DNA of 64,000 nucleotides from Rotaria socialis (GCA_905331475.1 CAJNYU010003827.1:87103-151102); one strand, 5' to 3'. Counted from the stretch's first letter, positions 48,759-60,194 are shown. Made by a program: numbers and translations. Notes: generated by a model not told the origin, from the sequence alone.

Positions 48759-50264
48759 TTAGTCGTTTTTAACACTTATATTTTGTTCACGTTGTATATA
48801 AGTATTGTAAAGCAATGAACCGCAACTTATAAAACAAAATATTGTATGATGCCAGAATAATAAATATGAAAGTAAAACAGTAATATGTTGATTATTGAAA
48901 AATGTATTTAAATCATTCCATGTTGTAATTACCGATGAATTTGTGTATGTTGAATTCATCATATAATTATCAAAATGTTGTAACCATTGTGGTGGTGATT
49001 TTGAATTTATAACAATACTTGAGTTTCGGTCTGAATATACTTTGAAATAAAAACAAATTATTAATTCGATAAAGGCCGGTAAAATATATTGTGATGTAAC
49101 AACACCAAGATAGAAGAATATTGATGTTACATTACGTTGATAAGATATATTAGTTACACGTGTTGTTGTTAATTGTTGTTGTTCATATAAAACTTTAACA
49201 CGATCAAATGCTGTATCCAGATAGATTTGTGTATATGATTTAAATAAACAAATTCGTAAGAAAACCGACGAAATAATTGAAATAATTTTTAATTTTAATA
49301 ATAAATTTTCATCCAAACGTTTTATGATTGGTTTAAACCATAATAAACATATAAATATTGGTAGTATAAAATTAATTAATGTTAAAATAAGTAAACATAT
49401 ATTTTTAAAATTTGTTTTCTTTTTATTTTTTATTAAAAATAAGTATTGCAATTGACCAAAACGAAATGCTGGAAAAAACAGGATTATTGTTTGATAGGCA
49501 TTTAATATAGATAATAACATAACAAAATAAATAAAACGACGATCAAGATATTTTATTTCTTCATCATTATCATCATCATATACGACTGTATGATTTCCAT
49601 AGGTTTCTTTTAAATTAAAATCAAAAAATCTTTCATCTATGTATTGTAAACATAATGCAAGTAAAAATGATAAAGCACCAAATATAATACATAAAATACC
49701 TTCATCAACTTTTAAATATTCACGTACAAATTTTGTTAATACTGCTAGAGCAAGTAGTAAAGATATAAAACACCAAAATAAACTTAAATTTATTTCATTT
49801 AAATGTTCATTATTTTGACGAAATATTGGAACTATATAAAAGTATATTTCAGTTGATACGAATATAATTATTGAACCTGATATAAAATCAACTAAGGAAA
49901 AAAAATCATCAATGTATTTTACTTGTATTGCGTCATGATGTGCCAATGGAATTAATTTTAATTCAATTGATGTATCCATTGGAATAGGAAATTCTTCTAC
50001 AGTATTTGATGAATCATTATTATTATTAATTGATGAGGATTTATGATAGGATTTAGATATATTTGATTGTTTTTTTGACTTATTATTTGATTCTTTTGCA
50101 TAAAGTTGTTTTATAGCTTGTTTAAATTCTTCATTTGTTGGTGGCCAATAACGAAATAAACCTTTACACAGTAGCCAACGACCGAATGAATAATATTTTG
50201 TTAGTTTAGTTAAAAAACAAAATACAACTAATGATATGACTATCTGTAAACCAAATACTGCCAT
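48759..50264 (-). CDS. TMEM161: Multi-pass membrane protein TMEM161
   Basis: Intronless, 501 residues. The start MAVFGLQIVISLVVFCFLTK followed by YYSFGRWLLCKGLFRYWPPT is the family's conserved N-terminus (vertebrate TMEM161A/B start very similarly). A polar Ser/Asn/Lys-rich cytosolic stretch (about 50-95) is followed by about seven further hydrophobic spans, including FWCFISLLLALAVLTKFV with FKV-like YLKVDEG after it. Several N-glycosylation sites cluster in the last luminal loop. Vertebrate members affect cardiac rhythm and stress resistance; the molecular activity is not known. A complete lack of introns is odd among these neighbours and could point to retroposition. The A/B split cannot be assigned. 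Confidence 0.9.
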   Translation of the reverse strand: MAVFGLQIVISLVVFCFLTKLTKYYSFGRWLLCKGLFRYWPPTNEEFKQAIKQLYAKESNNKSKKQSNISKSYHKSSSINNNNDSSNTVEEFPIPMDTSIELKLIPLAHHDAIQVKYIDDFFSLVDFISGSIIIFVSTEIYFYIVPIFRQNNEHLNEINLSLFWCFISLLLALAVLTKFVREYLKVDEGILCIIFGALSFLLALCLQYIDERFFDFNLKETYGNHTVVYDDDNDEEIKYLDRRFIYFVMLLSILNAYQTIILFFPAFRFGQLQYLFLIKNKKKTNFKNICLLILTLINFILPIFICLLWFKPIIKRLDENLLLKLKIISIISSVFLRICLFKSYTQIYLDTAFDRVKVLYEQQQLTTTRVTNISYQRNVTSIFFYLGVVTSQYILPAFIELIICFYFKVYSDRNSSIVINSKSPPQWLQHFDNYMMNSTYTNSSVITTWNDLNTFFNNQHITVLLSYLLFWHHTIFCFISCGSLLYNTYIQREQNISVKND

Positions 50265-52705
50265 TTTATATGAATATTAATAACTGTTTTGTTGATTGTT
50301 TTATTACTGCGAATATATGAATGAATAAACACGATTGATGTTTTTCTTCTCTTGGATGTATGCATTCACGTTATGCTACCATTCATTGGTTGTTGAAGCC
50401 TCTTTCAGTGCACAAATTGTGCTGAAAATTTCTTGTTTACGATTAAATTAAATCATGAAACTATTTTGTTTTGTTCACAACTGTTCATAGTTAATTTTCG
50501 ATCTTAGAAAATATCGTATCTAAGAAATTAGTGACATCTGACGGGGAATATGCCCCGAACAGTATTTAATGCAGTGCGAAGCACAGCATTTATATTGTCC
50601 GTCATGTACGCATCCAAAGTCATTCTTTTTCTGGCACGATAATTTTGAGAACGGAATTTTCTCTGATACTCGTTGCAACGGCATTAGTAATGTTAAGAAA
50701 TATTTCTATTTCCCTATCGAATTCCAACATAGCGAGACTTAACGTTAATCTAACCACAATTAAAATGATATCATAAACACATGCTAGCCCCTTGTGTGTT
50801 TGTTCATAACTGATTATAGATAATGAATCATTGAGATAATTAAATATTCAATCAAAATAGTTCTCTATGAATATATCAATTAACTTGAACAGAGTTTTCG
50901 CATATTGATAAGTTAAACGGCTTGAATGATTTAATAATATCTAGCAAAAAAAATCAGTGATTGAGTTTAACTGCCTCTTGACAAAAGAACGTATTCGTCA
51001 ATCATTGAACATCAGAAAAAAGATTCTAATCTTAGAATGAAAGAAATTTACAAAATAAAAAGTTCAATACATAGCAGATCAACTGAACTGGTAAAGTAGC
51101 CATCGTTAAATTAAATTCTTCATTCATATCCAATTTTTTTTCTTTCGAATCTACTACAAGACGCTTGTCTTGTAGTTATGTTCATATTTTATTTCAGCGT
51201 TTTTTTCTCTGGCATGTATGAAACGTGTCTCTTTCGTTTCGATGTAGAAATCGGTTCAAGTATACATTTCTAGTCATTGTTTGTATATTTTTTAACCAAG
51301 TTATGAGCCGGCTTCTTTTTATGAAGTCGAACTGTGTGAGATTCCATCATTTGTCGTACTTTGTGTACTTGTTTTATTTCCAATTCATAATAATTTAATG
51401 AAAATTTATTGAAAAGCCCTTTTAATAAAAATTTAACCAAAATAAAGCATCCGATATCAGCATTGAGCGAGTTGAACAAAAACCAGCGGTTTGATACCCG
51501 TGATTCTTTTTAGCATTGATATTTTTTCATGTTCAAATGGTATCTGCTGTAAAAACAATGTTACTTACTTCCGGTGTATGGGTATATTTTTCAACGGAGA
51601 CCTATTAGATTATGATAAGTAAATAACTAGTTGATAAAACGAAACTTGTATTTTTTTTCTTGTTTAATTGTAACTAAGATTGAAATTCTGATCACTTGAG
51701 ATGAAAAACTTTTAAAACTCTACTCAAAAATAATAAATACTGTATTATTATATAAGCCACGAGTAGATGGACGTCGTTTTTTTAATGAAAAAGTGTACCT
51801 GCTTTTTTTATAACTTTTTGTTTTACAAGATTTTCATAGTTTTGTACTTGAAATAAATTATCTATTGTAAGCAACATTCATTTTCTATTATTTGAGTAAT
51901 CATTTTAAATGGATGTGAAAACGTCGAAGAAAAAAATGTCGAAGAAAAAACTATCTTAAGAATATTTCGAAAGCATTGAACTTCAAGACCTTCTGGTTGA
52001 AATAAATAATTACGTTGCCCTTTCAAGTTAAAATAATTATTATTCCAATCAGTATGAACCTTGTCTTTGTAATTCTTAGTTTTACAGATTCAATATATTT
52101 GCGAAGATGTTTCTTTATTGAATTTGTAAAAGAAACCATTCCGAATCAATTGTCAATAACTTTTGTCGGAATCAAGAAAAGATGTAGAACTTGTATTAGT
52201 GGGTATTATACAGTAGAAAGAATTAAGTGATGAAACTATAAAAATTTGTACTACAATATCTAAAAGCAAGCGAAATATGTAGAAGGCCGCATAACAATAC
52301 TTTGATTGTATTCTTTGCTCTTTTGTAGTTCTGATATGTGCTACATTCTAGGATGTTCGCTCACAAAATTACTTATTGAGGAAAATCATTTAGCTAATCA
52401 TTGAAATTCTACTGAGAAAAAGAAAAGAAAACAAAACAAAATCAATATTGATTTATAACGATATCTCACAATTTTCGACATTGTATATGTTCGATATTTT
52501 CCCTTCGACATTTTTTTCTTCAACATTCATTTTTCGATATCTCGTTTTCGACATTTTTGCTTTCGATGTTTTCAATACATACCGAAATATAATGTACACG
52601 ATTATCTATATCACTGTCAATACTCGTGGACGTAGATTATAAATCCAAAGTTGATAGTTTATTACTGTTGTCATTGAATGAGAGAATTTCTAAAACCAAT
52701 ACATT
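50265..52705. other. Intergenic; degenerate TTCGACATTTT repeats near 52.5 kb
   Basis: No gene seen over 2.4 kb. At 52477-52573 the plus strand carries at least five variants of TTCGACATTTT / TTCGATATTTT at 12-25 bp spacing. Related words on the opposite strand (GTCGAAGAAAAAAATGTCGA) occur at 51923-51946, so a repeat with inverted ends of about 650 bp is possible but unproven. Confidence 0.35.
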
Positions 52706-53041
52706 CTATGTTAATGAAAATCCAGGTAAAATAGAAAAAACTACACCTCGATTGGAATTGTGGATCAGTTCTGATGAAGATGTTTTTGGATTCGAATCAT
52801 GTATTTTTGTCACTATCTTAGTACAGTTTGGTAAATAATTTAAGCATGATAAAGAAATTGTTGTTTCATCGGTAATGTCTATCAATGAATATCTAAGATT
52901 AGATGTCAGCTTCAATATATTCCGAATAAAATTAGCAAATACTACCTCAACACTTTCATTGGATGGAAATCTATACTTAAATTCTTTGGATTCATTTTCG
53001 AATGCAAAATGGATCATTTTCATTTGAACCATAGACGACAT
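52706..53041 (-). CDS. Hypothetical protein, possible ubiquitin-like fold
   Basis: An ATG-started frame of 111 residues. The middle reads FAFENESKEFKYRFPSNESV, then FIRNILKL, RYSLIDITDETTISLSCL and YLPNCTKIVTKI. The alternation of a two-strand start, a helix, and the closing LPN-x-x-K strand resembles ubiquitin-like domains of the TUG/ASPSCR1 N-terminal type, but sequence identity would be low. There is no intron, signal peptide or membrane span. It stands alone among non-coding DNA, so it may be a fast-evolving small gene or a fragment of a larger one. Confidence 0.38.
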   Translation of the reverse strand: MSSMVQMKMIHFAFENESKEFKYRFPSNESVEVVFANFIRNILKLTSNLRYSLIDITDETTISLSCLNYLPNCTKIVTKIHDSNPKTSSSELIHNSNRGVVFSILPGFSLT

Positions 53042-54970
53042 AATTCAAGGGCCAAGACGAATTTGTCGATAAAAACACTGACGTAACCAATACCGTTTCT
53101 ATTAGCAATCTAAAGCAAAAAATGCAATTGTATGTTATTTGTAGGTACAACTACAGACAAGCAACACTCTCTACACTAATTGGTGTAATTGACCGAGGCA
53201 CATCAAAGCGTGTGAGTGCCGCAGTATCGTTATCGTGCAGTTGTGACCGTCAAGCAATGGCTTATAGTTTGTGATTGCTCCTTTGGTTTTCTCAAGGGAT
53301 TATAAGTGATATTGGTAACAATTGTTAGAAAAAAAAGATTCTCTATCGATCGAACTGTGATTTCAGTATTTTCACAAAAAATGGAGAGCGCTATGATATT
53401 GTGCTAATATCGCTGCTTAAGACAATGAAGGAGCTAACACATGAAATACTGCGAAATCCTTCTATATTTCTTCATTTTCTATTCTTTTTTAATATTTACT
53501 CGATTAGCAATCCTTTCCCCTCTTCTACAGACGATCAATCACGTATAAACATTTTCACAAGATGATACAAATCTTTTTTTAACGACATTATATAGCATCA
53601 ATTGAGAAAGAAAAAACTTCACTTGAAAAAGTCTCAAAAATATTTAAAAGCTTTCAGTAATTCAGAAGGTTCAGAAAATAGTACACCCAACAAACAATAC
53701 ACAGAGTTAAAGAAATCTGCTTTTCTCCCTTGAGTCAAATAGAATACCCCAGAGCTTGCTACTACGAACGAGTCTATTTAATTGTGAATTGGGTCCATCT
53801 TTTTTTTTTATCTGACTCGATTTTTTCGAACAATTCAGTTCGTTTACTTTACATCGAATTTTGTAGTTTTTTTTCTCATAGCAGCTCTTCAGCAATAGTC
53901 TATGATAAAAACAGTTCAAGTCAAATATTGTGGATACTCATGTTTAAGATTAACAACTCTTATGAATTCTTAATCAATACGAGAACCTCTAAACTTAATT
54001 TTACTCTAGAAACCACAAAAAATTTTCAAAGTAATATTATATGAAGTTGTTGATGGCGCAAGAGACTTCAAAAATAAATATATATTCACGCATAAAAAAT
54101 TCTCTGATCTCCTACTAAAATTACTTGAAATGTTTAATAACACACTCCTCGGATGCGTGTAAAGTTTGTGTTGAATAAAATATTTCAATCTTTGCTTTTA
54201 TTTCTATAGAAATTACTACGACAACGAACAAATTTGTATTACACCTGTGGTATAGTTTTGTGTACTAATACCGTTAGTACTTTACAAAAAATTGCTGTAT
54301 TCTGATGAATAGATAATTCTTCGTCAACAACAACAATGCACGGCTGAATCATATTCATTATTTTCTCATTCACTATTTTATCTTTCGAAGAGACTGCTGT
54401 AAAAAAAAATAAAGGCATGATTAATCTCAAAAAATATTCTAAGTTCAAAGTACTTGGCATAAATATTTTCATAAATCGAGTAATTTAAAAGTAGTATTTT
54501 TTGAGAACAAATAAGATCAAATTCAATTAGCAAGTATTACGATGTAACTATGTGATTAAATCTATTCTCACATTGCCACAAAAAATTTACAATAAACATG
54601 TACGTTCACAGAAATGATGAACAGAAAATAGAATCGAGCATTACAGTGACACAGACAAAGCGATGATGCTGAAAGCGAACCATCAGATTTCCAAAAGACA
54701 AAAAGAGAAACCAAAGAAAATATTAGGTATTTTAGAAAGAAATTTTCAAAACCATGTACCACGACATAGATTTAATGTTATTTTATTTCAAAAGGAAACA
54801 TTTCACAAAAGAAAGCTAAATTGAAATAAAAACTGTGTTTTTCTTGGTTTTGTACGAAATTGAAAGCTATACTTTTTATCATAACACAACAAGAAAAATA
54901 ACTAAAATAAATAAATAAATAAATAAAGATCGACATCTGACAAAATTTTTAGCTTATTATTAAAAATCTT
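53042..54970. other. Intergenic with one possible relic exon (minus, 54245-54396)
   Basis: On the minus strand a strong acceptor (TTTATTTTTTTTTACAG) opens 54396-54245, encoding MNMIQPCIVVVDEELSIHQN and ending at a CCACAG|GTGTAA donor. No partner exons or family were found, so it may be a decayed gene piece. The rest is A+T-rich, with an (AATA)n run at about 54907-54928. Confidence 0.3.
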
Positions 54971-56245
54971 TCAATCCCAAGATTCTTCGTTTTGCTTATG
55001 CTGATAGTTAGGTTTTACTATTTCAGTTTGATTATTCGTTGATCTATGATCATGATCATTCGTACGATAATCTTCGTGTGTACATGATGTTATTGGATCT
55101 TCCGCAAGTATTATCAGATTATTATGAAGCATTTTATAACCGATAATTTCAATAATGTGTTTTAAATCTTCTACTGTTAGATTATATTGTAATAAACGAG
55201 GATGATTAATTATTGCTTGACAGTTAACAGTTAATGGATATGTATCATGATTATCATCGCCGTGACGAGCTTTCTCTTCAGCCATTAAACGATACATATT
55301 AAGAATGTATCGAATTTGTTCTTGAAGTTCAATAGTTTGTTGAACACCAAATGGATAATCAATAAATCCAATGAGTTCATGGTGATTACAACAGGATAAA
55401 CGTTGGTAGAATTCACTTGATGTTAAATGTGTTTTCATATGATTATGTTTACGATAGAAAATAGCTATTTGTGTACACGTGCCAATGTTCCGATGTTGTT
55501 CATTCAATGGAGCTTCTCCAACACCATTGAATTCGACTCTGTAATCATAAGTATGAACAATTTTCTGTGACCAGTTCTTAAATTCATCTCGAGTAAATTC
55601 AAATTTATGATCAGCATGTCGAAATTGCCCACAGATCATTTGTGGAAAAAGAACATTGAAATCAGCATTTGGTGTTGTTACAATAACACGACGTGGACAT
55701 ATATAACCAAATACATGTTTCACTAGATTCTCTAGATCATTTAAATATAAATGTTCAATAACTTCAATCAGTGTAACAACATCAAATTGTGAAAAACAAT
55801 TACATATTTTTGTAGCATCACCTAGAAAACGAATAGAAGGCATATTGTTGTGTTTTTTCTTTGACAACTAAAAAGACTTACCATATAATACATACATATG
55901 CAATGGAGTTTCACGACGAAATATCATATATTCAACTGGTAATGGTTTTAATCTGAAGCATCCTTCTTCCAGTTGATATCGAATTATATCAATAGCAGCA
56001 ATTAATTGTATATGAGGATTACGATATTTACCGATGGTTAATAATTGACATGTACCACAACCGATATCAAGTAATGAGTGAAGACTAGAATCATGTTGAA
56101 TTAAATCAAGTGTGAACAAATAACGTTGTCGATAGAGTGGTGGTGTGAAATGTATTCCACCTTCATTATCTGGAATGTGATGTGTAGATGGATGAATTGT
56201 TTCATCGCTATTAGAAGTTGATGTAGCTACTGCGCTTGATGCCAT
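54971..56245 (-). CDS. HENMT1: Small-RNA 2'-O-methyltransferase HEN1
   Basis: Two exons, 56245-55882 and 55821-54971, with a 60-bp intron; 404 residues, close to the animal family size. FTPPLYRQRYLFTLDLI is the HEN1 N-terminal signature. LLDIGCGTCQLL is the SAM-binding loop. The metal-binding pair lies in TLIEVIEHL (Glu141, Glu144, His145) with the distal His in RHADHKFEF (His190 or 193); TTPNADFNVLF and FNGVGEAP are also conserved. It methylates the 3' terminal 2'-OH of Piwi-bound (and some Argonaute-bound) small RNAs, protecting them from tailing and decay. Splicing at the GTAAGT/TTTTCTAG pair is required; unspliced reading stops after LYGKSF. A perfect acceptor (GTTTTTGTTTCAG) sits two bases before the ATG. 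It has the animal architecture, without the plant RNA-binding modules. Confidence 0.95.
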
Positions 56246-56596
56246 ATCTGAAACAAAAACAAAATGATAATTTTCGTATTAGAATTTTCTTTTTCAAGAA
56301 AAGAATTTATCTATTGATCGACATAATTGAAAATCAAATATGAACGTGTATATAACTTGTACTGTAGAGCTGTCAAATTTAAAGATTTCTCTTTGCATAC
56401 TCATTAATTCTTGTTTTTGATCTATCTTTATTTCCTATGCTTCTATGTCGAATGATCCTAATGCAGCTAGGAAAATCTACAACGTAGTTCAGTCTTTGCT
56501 TGATATTCATAATTTCTGCAATGACACTAAGATCTATTGAGACTTCGTCAGTATCGAGTATAATTATATACAGATGTTAATGCAGCTTTCTATCTA

Positions 56597-57388
56597 CAGT
56601 CGAATCCGCTTATAAGAGCGCAATCGGGGAATCAAAAAGTGGCTCTTATATCCGGGTCACTCTTTTATGCAAACTATATGCAAAACAGTGCAAAAGATGA
56701 TTCTTGTCAACATTTATTAAATACTACAAACACATACATAAATTTACTTAAAGAAATCCGTGATTTTACGTTCAGTACGATTAATTAAAGCGTGTTTTTT
56801 CGATCATATCTTCGACATCATAATATGAATTGTAATCTGTAAAATTCTCTTCCAAATACTTGCGAACCATCGAAAGATGCATCAGCACATCTTTATGAGA
56901 GACACCTGGCATCGGTTTATCAACAATTCCGACTTCTTCGTTTTGCCTTATCTTCTTCACCGTAGAATAGCCAATGTTGAAATGTTTAGCCACATCGTCT
57001 GCCTTTTTGGATTTCAGTGCTTCTAAGATTTTCAATTTTTGTTCAATCGATAATGTGCAACGTTTACCGCTGGTAGATGCCATTGTTTGAAAAGTAAAGA
57101 TTCAACGAAAAATGGGGAAAAATATATAGAACGAGGGAAAGGAAAAATTCATCACATAGATACGACAGAAAAGAAAAAGAAGAAGAACATAAGTGCATAT
57201 TTATAATCATATAGATAAAAAAGCTCTTTTATGCGGACTAAAATCGCGAAAAAGCTCTTGTATCCGAGGCTCTTACAAGCGGACTTTGCCGCAATGTAAA
57301 ATACATTACGAAAAAACGGGGAATTGAAAAACGGCTCTTAAAAGCGTAACGCTCCTTTATACGGAGCTCTTCTAGGCGGGTTCGACTG
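56597..57388. mobile_element. Internally deleted Tigger/pogo DNA transposon
   Basis: The ends are inverted: CAGTCGAATCCGCTTATAAG (56597) mirrored by TAGGCGGGTTCGACTG (to 57388). This is the classic Tigger terminal motif, and each end abuts TA, the expected target duplication. Further in, AAGAGC / GCTCTT words repeat on both sides. At 792 bp it is far below an autonomous copy (about 2.4 kb); only a short frame remains. Confidence 0.85.
56781..57083 (-). CDS. Truncated Tigger transposase: psq/CENP-B-type HTH fused to the C-terminal tail
   Basis: An intact ATG-to-stop frame of 100 residues inside the Tigger element. Residues 7-55 (CTLSIEQKLKILEALKSKKA and VAKHFNIGYSTVKKIRQNEE) form the first helix-turn-helix of pogo/CENP-B transposases, which binds the terminal repeats. 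The rest (LMHLSMVRKYLEENF and YYDVEDMIEKTRFN) looks like the extreme C-terminus normally found after the DDE domain. The second HTH and the catalytic DDE domain are missing, as if one internal deletion had joined the ends in frame. It cannot transpose; it could still bind element ends. Confidence 0.75.
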   Translation of the reverse strand: MASTSGKRCTLSIEQKLKILEALKSKKADDVAKHFNIGYSTVKKIRQNEEVGIVDKPMPGVSHKDVLMHLSMVRKYLEENFTDYNSYYDVEDMIEKTRFN

Positions 57389-57650
57389 TACTCAATAAAA
57401 AAGAAGTGAGAATTGAAAACATTCTACCGAAAAGTAATTCATATTTTTTTGAACCCAAAACAAGCTATAAAATTCGACAAAAATATCTTTCATTATATTC
57501 ACATTTTCACCGGAAAACCAAAAAAAAGAATTCTGCAACATAAAGAAATTTGACTCTTTCTGAAAGAACGTTAATCAGATTGAATTGATTTTTTCTTTGA
57601 AATTTTCTTCGAATTTTTCTTTTGAATTTTTTGAAACTTGAATAGATTAA

Positions 57651-57693
57651 GCCATCTGAAGAGTCCTTTAGCAGGGACGAAACGCGTCATGGC
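57651..57693 (+). ncRNA. Hammerhead ribozyme motif, minimal type I, core intact
   Basis: Stem I GCCAT (57651-57655) pairs with ATGGC (57689-57693). Core CTGAAGAG (CUGANGA consensus; position 7 is free). Stem II GTCC/GGAC closed by a TTTAGCAG loop. GAAA, then a two-base-pair stem III (AC/GT) and GTC, predicting cleavage after C57688. Very short stem III is typical of the minimal hammerheads reported in Penelope-like retroelements. A CACACCC-rich tract follows at once (57707-57721). Confidence 0.8.
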
Positions 57694-57929
57694 AGCTTCT
57701 TCACACCCACACACCCACACCTACTGTTCAAGTATGAAGACGTTTCCTGTAAAATTCCATACTCTATGGGACAAATACTTCGATAAATCTCCAATCAACG
57801 AAGTTATCCCGATTTTTGGTACAAGAAATGTCGATAATCTCCAAAGACGACTGGTATATACCAAAACATAAACGAATACAAAGAATGGCACATTAAACAT
57901 CACCATCTACCCGCTCAAAAATGGGATGA

Positions 57930-58203
57930 CCTATATTTAATATGACTGGTTCAAGATCCATATATAATAATCTACATTTAATACGGCTGAAGATCTCTGT
58001 ACAGTATAGCCGGTTCAAAATCTATATTGAAAATGGCCGGTTCAATATCTCTGTTCAAATACGGCTGCAGACCTGAAGATCTATATTCAATACGGCCGGT
58101 TCAATATCTCTGTTCAAATACGGCTGAAGATCTGAAGATCTATATTTAATACGGCTGAAGACCTAAAGATCTATATTCAATATGGTTGGTTCGAGATCTA
58201 TAT
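57930..58203. repeat. Tandem array, GAAGATCTATATTCAATACGGC-like units
   Basis: About ten degenerate units built from GATCTATATT(C/T)AATACGGC and CGGTTCAATATCTCTG occur in two alternating forms, giving a higher-order period near 50-60 bp. It is non-coding and lies between two hammerhead motifs. Confidence 0.75.
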
Positions 58204-58227
58204 TAAATACTATTGTCGGATCAAACT

Positions 58228-58309
58228 GATCAAGATATCAACCCCCAGAATTGATCTGGATATCAACCTCGAGAACCGATCTGGATATCAACCCCGAGAA
58301 CTGATCTGG
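58228..58309. repeat. Tandem repeat, 25-bp unit, about 3.3 copies
   Basis: The unit GATCTGGATATCAACCCCGA plus GAACT repeats with few changes. It directly follows the larger array. Confidence 0.8.
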
Positions 58310-58627
58310 CTACCTTTTCAATAATCGATTGAGTTATATTAAATCCCAAACTACTTCTTCAATAGTTCACAAAATTATAGTCAATACAGACTAACAGATC
58401 ACTACCAACATGGAACCTCTACTTCAGATTAGCAAGCTTGAACTAAACTATATATACGTTTTTTGTCTTCTATATCTCTCCTAAATATGTTTTCCATTGT
58501 ATTCTAATCTATTTCATTTTTTACTTTGTGTTTGCTTGAAAAATCCTTTAAAATTTGTTGTAAACCATATTACGCATTTTCTATGCGTTTCTTAATTTTG
58601 TAATCTCTTTAATTGTGCTTATTTGTG

Positions 58628-58705
58628 ATGCAGAGCCCTGAAGAGTGTTTCATTATTTCAATAAATAAATAACACGAAATGCGTCGGCGAAATAAAACTC
58701 TGCAT
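58628..58705 (+). ncRNA. Hammerhead ribozyme motif with extended stem I
   Basis: GCC/GGC closes stem I next to the core, and a further ATGCAGAG (58628-58635) / CTCTGCAT (58698-58705) pairing extends it beyond an internal loop (G58635 is shared, so the two helices compete at one base). Core CTGAAGAG, stem II GTGTT/AACAC with a large A+T loop, GAAA, stem III of two pairs (AT/GT, one wobble), then GTC with predicted cleavage after C58685. All invariant core positions are present. Confidence 0.72.
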
Positions 58706-60194
58706 TTTATTTAATTCAAGCACAAATTTAAATATTTAATATAATAGTATATCATTTTTCGACTCTGATCGATTACTGAAAAGTAAGAGTTGAGACTAGC
58801 AGATTGATTTGTCTTTTCGTTAAGAGATAGGTTAATCTGTTTTGAACTGATTTACCCACACCCACACCCTCAAGATTATTTTGAAAGTTTAAACATATCA
58901 GATGCTTAATTAGTGTATTAAAAACTAATACAAATTGATAATTAATTAATATTTGTATATATATGAGTGCTTCCTACTAAACTGTTGTCTGCAAACGTAA
59001 TACTTAGCGATGAACAAAACTATTACTTGTGACTGAATATTTTTGAAGCAGTTGGTTAAAGCATAAAAATGTCCTGCACTATCTTCAGGGCAAGCTAACT
59101 TATCAATCATTTTATTTACTTTGTTCAAAATATTGTGAAATTTTCGGTCTTGCTCGAAAAGTCATTATCAGCACTAATTTTACATCAAAAAAAATTACAC
59201 ATAATACATACAACAATTTGTATTCTTATTTTTATTTTTCGTTCTGTTATGAACATCGCACTGACGAAATGAATTTCTCTTCTTCGTAGCGCAATGTGGA
59301 GAAGAGAAGAAAAATAAAATTGTTCTCTATATTATATGTAATTTTCTTTCGTCTAAATGTAGTGTTGATAATGACCTTTTAAACGCGGTCGACAGCTTCA
59401 CAATATTTTTGAACAATATAAACAAAATCATGGATGAATTTGTTTACTTTGTAATTAGTTTATTCATTTATACTCCATCAGACGATATATGGATATGCTT
59501 TGTTCACTCACTTTTAGTGAACAATTTAACAAATATGTTAGAATATATATCTAAAAAAATCGGTTCCGAATATTTGGAACCGAACCGGTCCCATCACTGA
59601 TGACTATCGGAACTTATCAACATCGAAATCTTAAACAAGAACTAATAACAAGAAAACTTAAAACGAATTCGAAATCCGAAGACAAACTAAAACAACTCAA
59701 CAAATGACCAACACTTCCAGCCAATCTAAAATCGTTCACTTTCCAGTAAACTGACTAATTCATTTACACCAATAGTAACTTCTTTTACCATGCACAAAAT
59801 TCATAATAAATTCTAAGACAAATTCTAAAATATCTTTACTGTAAGAAATCCTCACATCTTCAAAACCTTTAAAAGAATCAATACCAACACAAAATAAAAA
59901 CCCTTCACAATAGAATGAACAGTCAGAAACACAAAACATCCCAACAAGCTAAAGAGACACAGAGCAAACACCAGAAAGGTGGTTATCTCAAACCATAATT
60001 AGTGATTACTTCTAAACAAAATGCAGTATATATTCAACAATACTTATTGAAATATATAACAAAGAACAAAATTACAAAAACAACACTATCATTGAAAACA
60101 TAATAACATAATAAACGACCATAACCTCTGCAAATCCATCATCGAGAACTTGCCCCAAAAAATCCGCAACTTTCTCATCAAATGGCATAATACA
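58706..60194. other. Probable retroelement-derived spacer, no reading frame
   Basis: A telomere-like CCCACACCCACACCC tract lies at 58854-58868. At 59559-59588 the palindromic words GGTTCCGAATATTTGGAACC and ACCGAACCGGT appear, which may mark a repeat end. No reverse transcriptase or other domain is visible. Confidence 0.4.
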
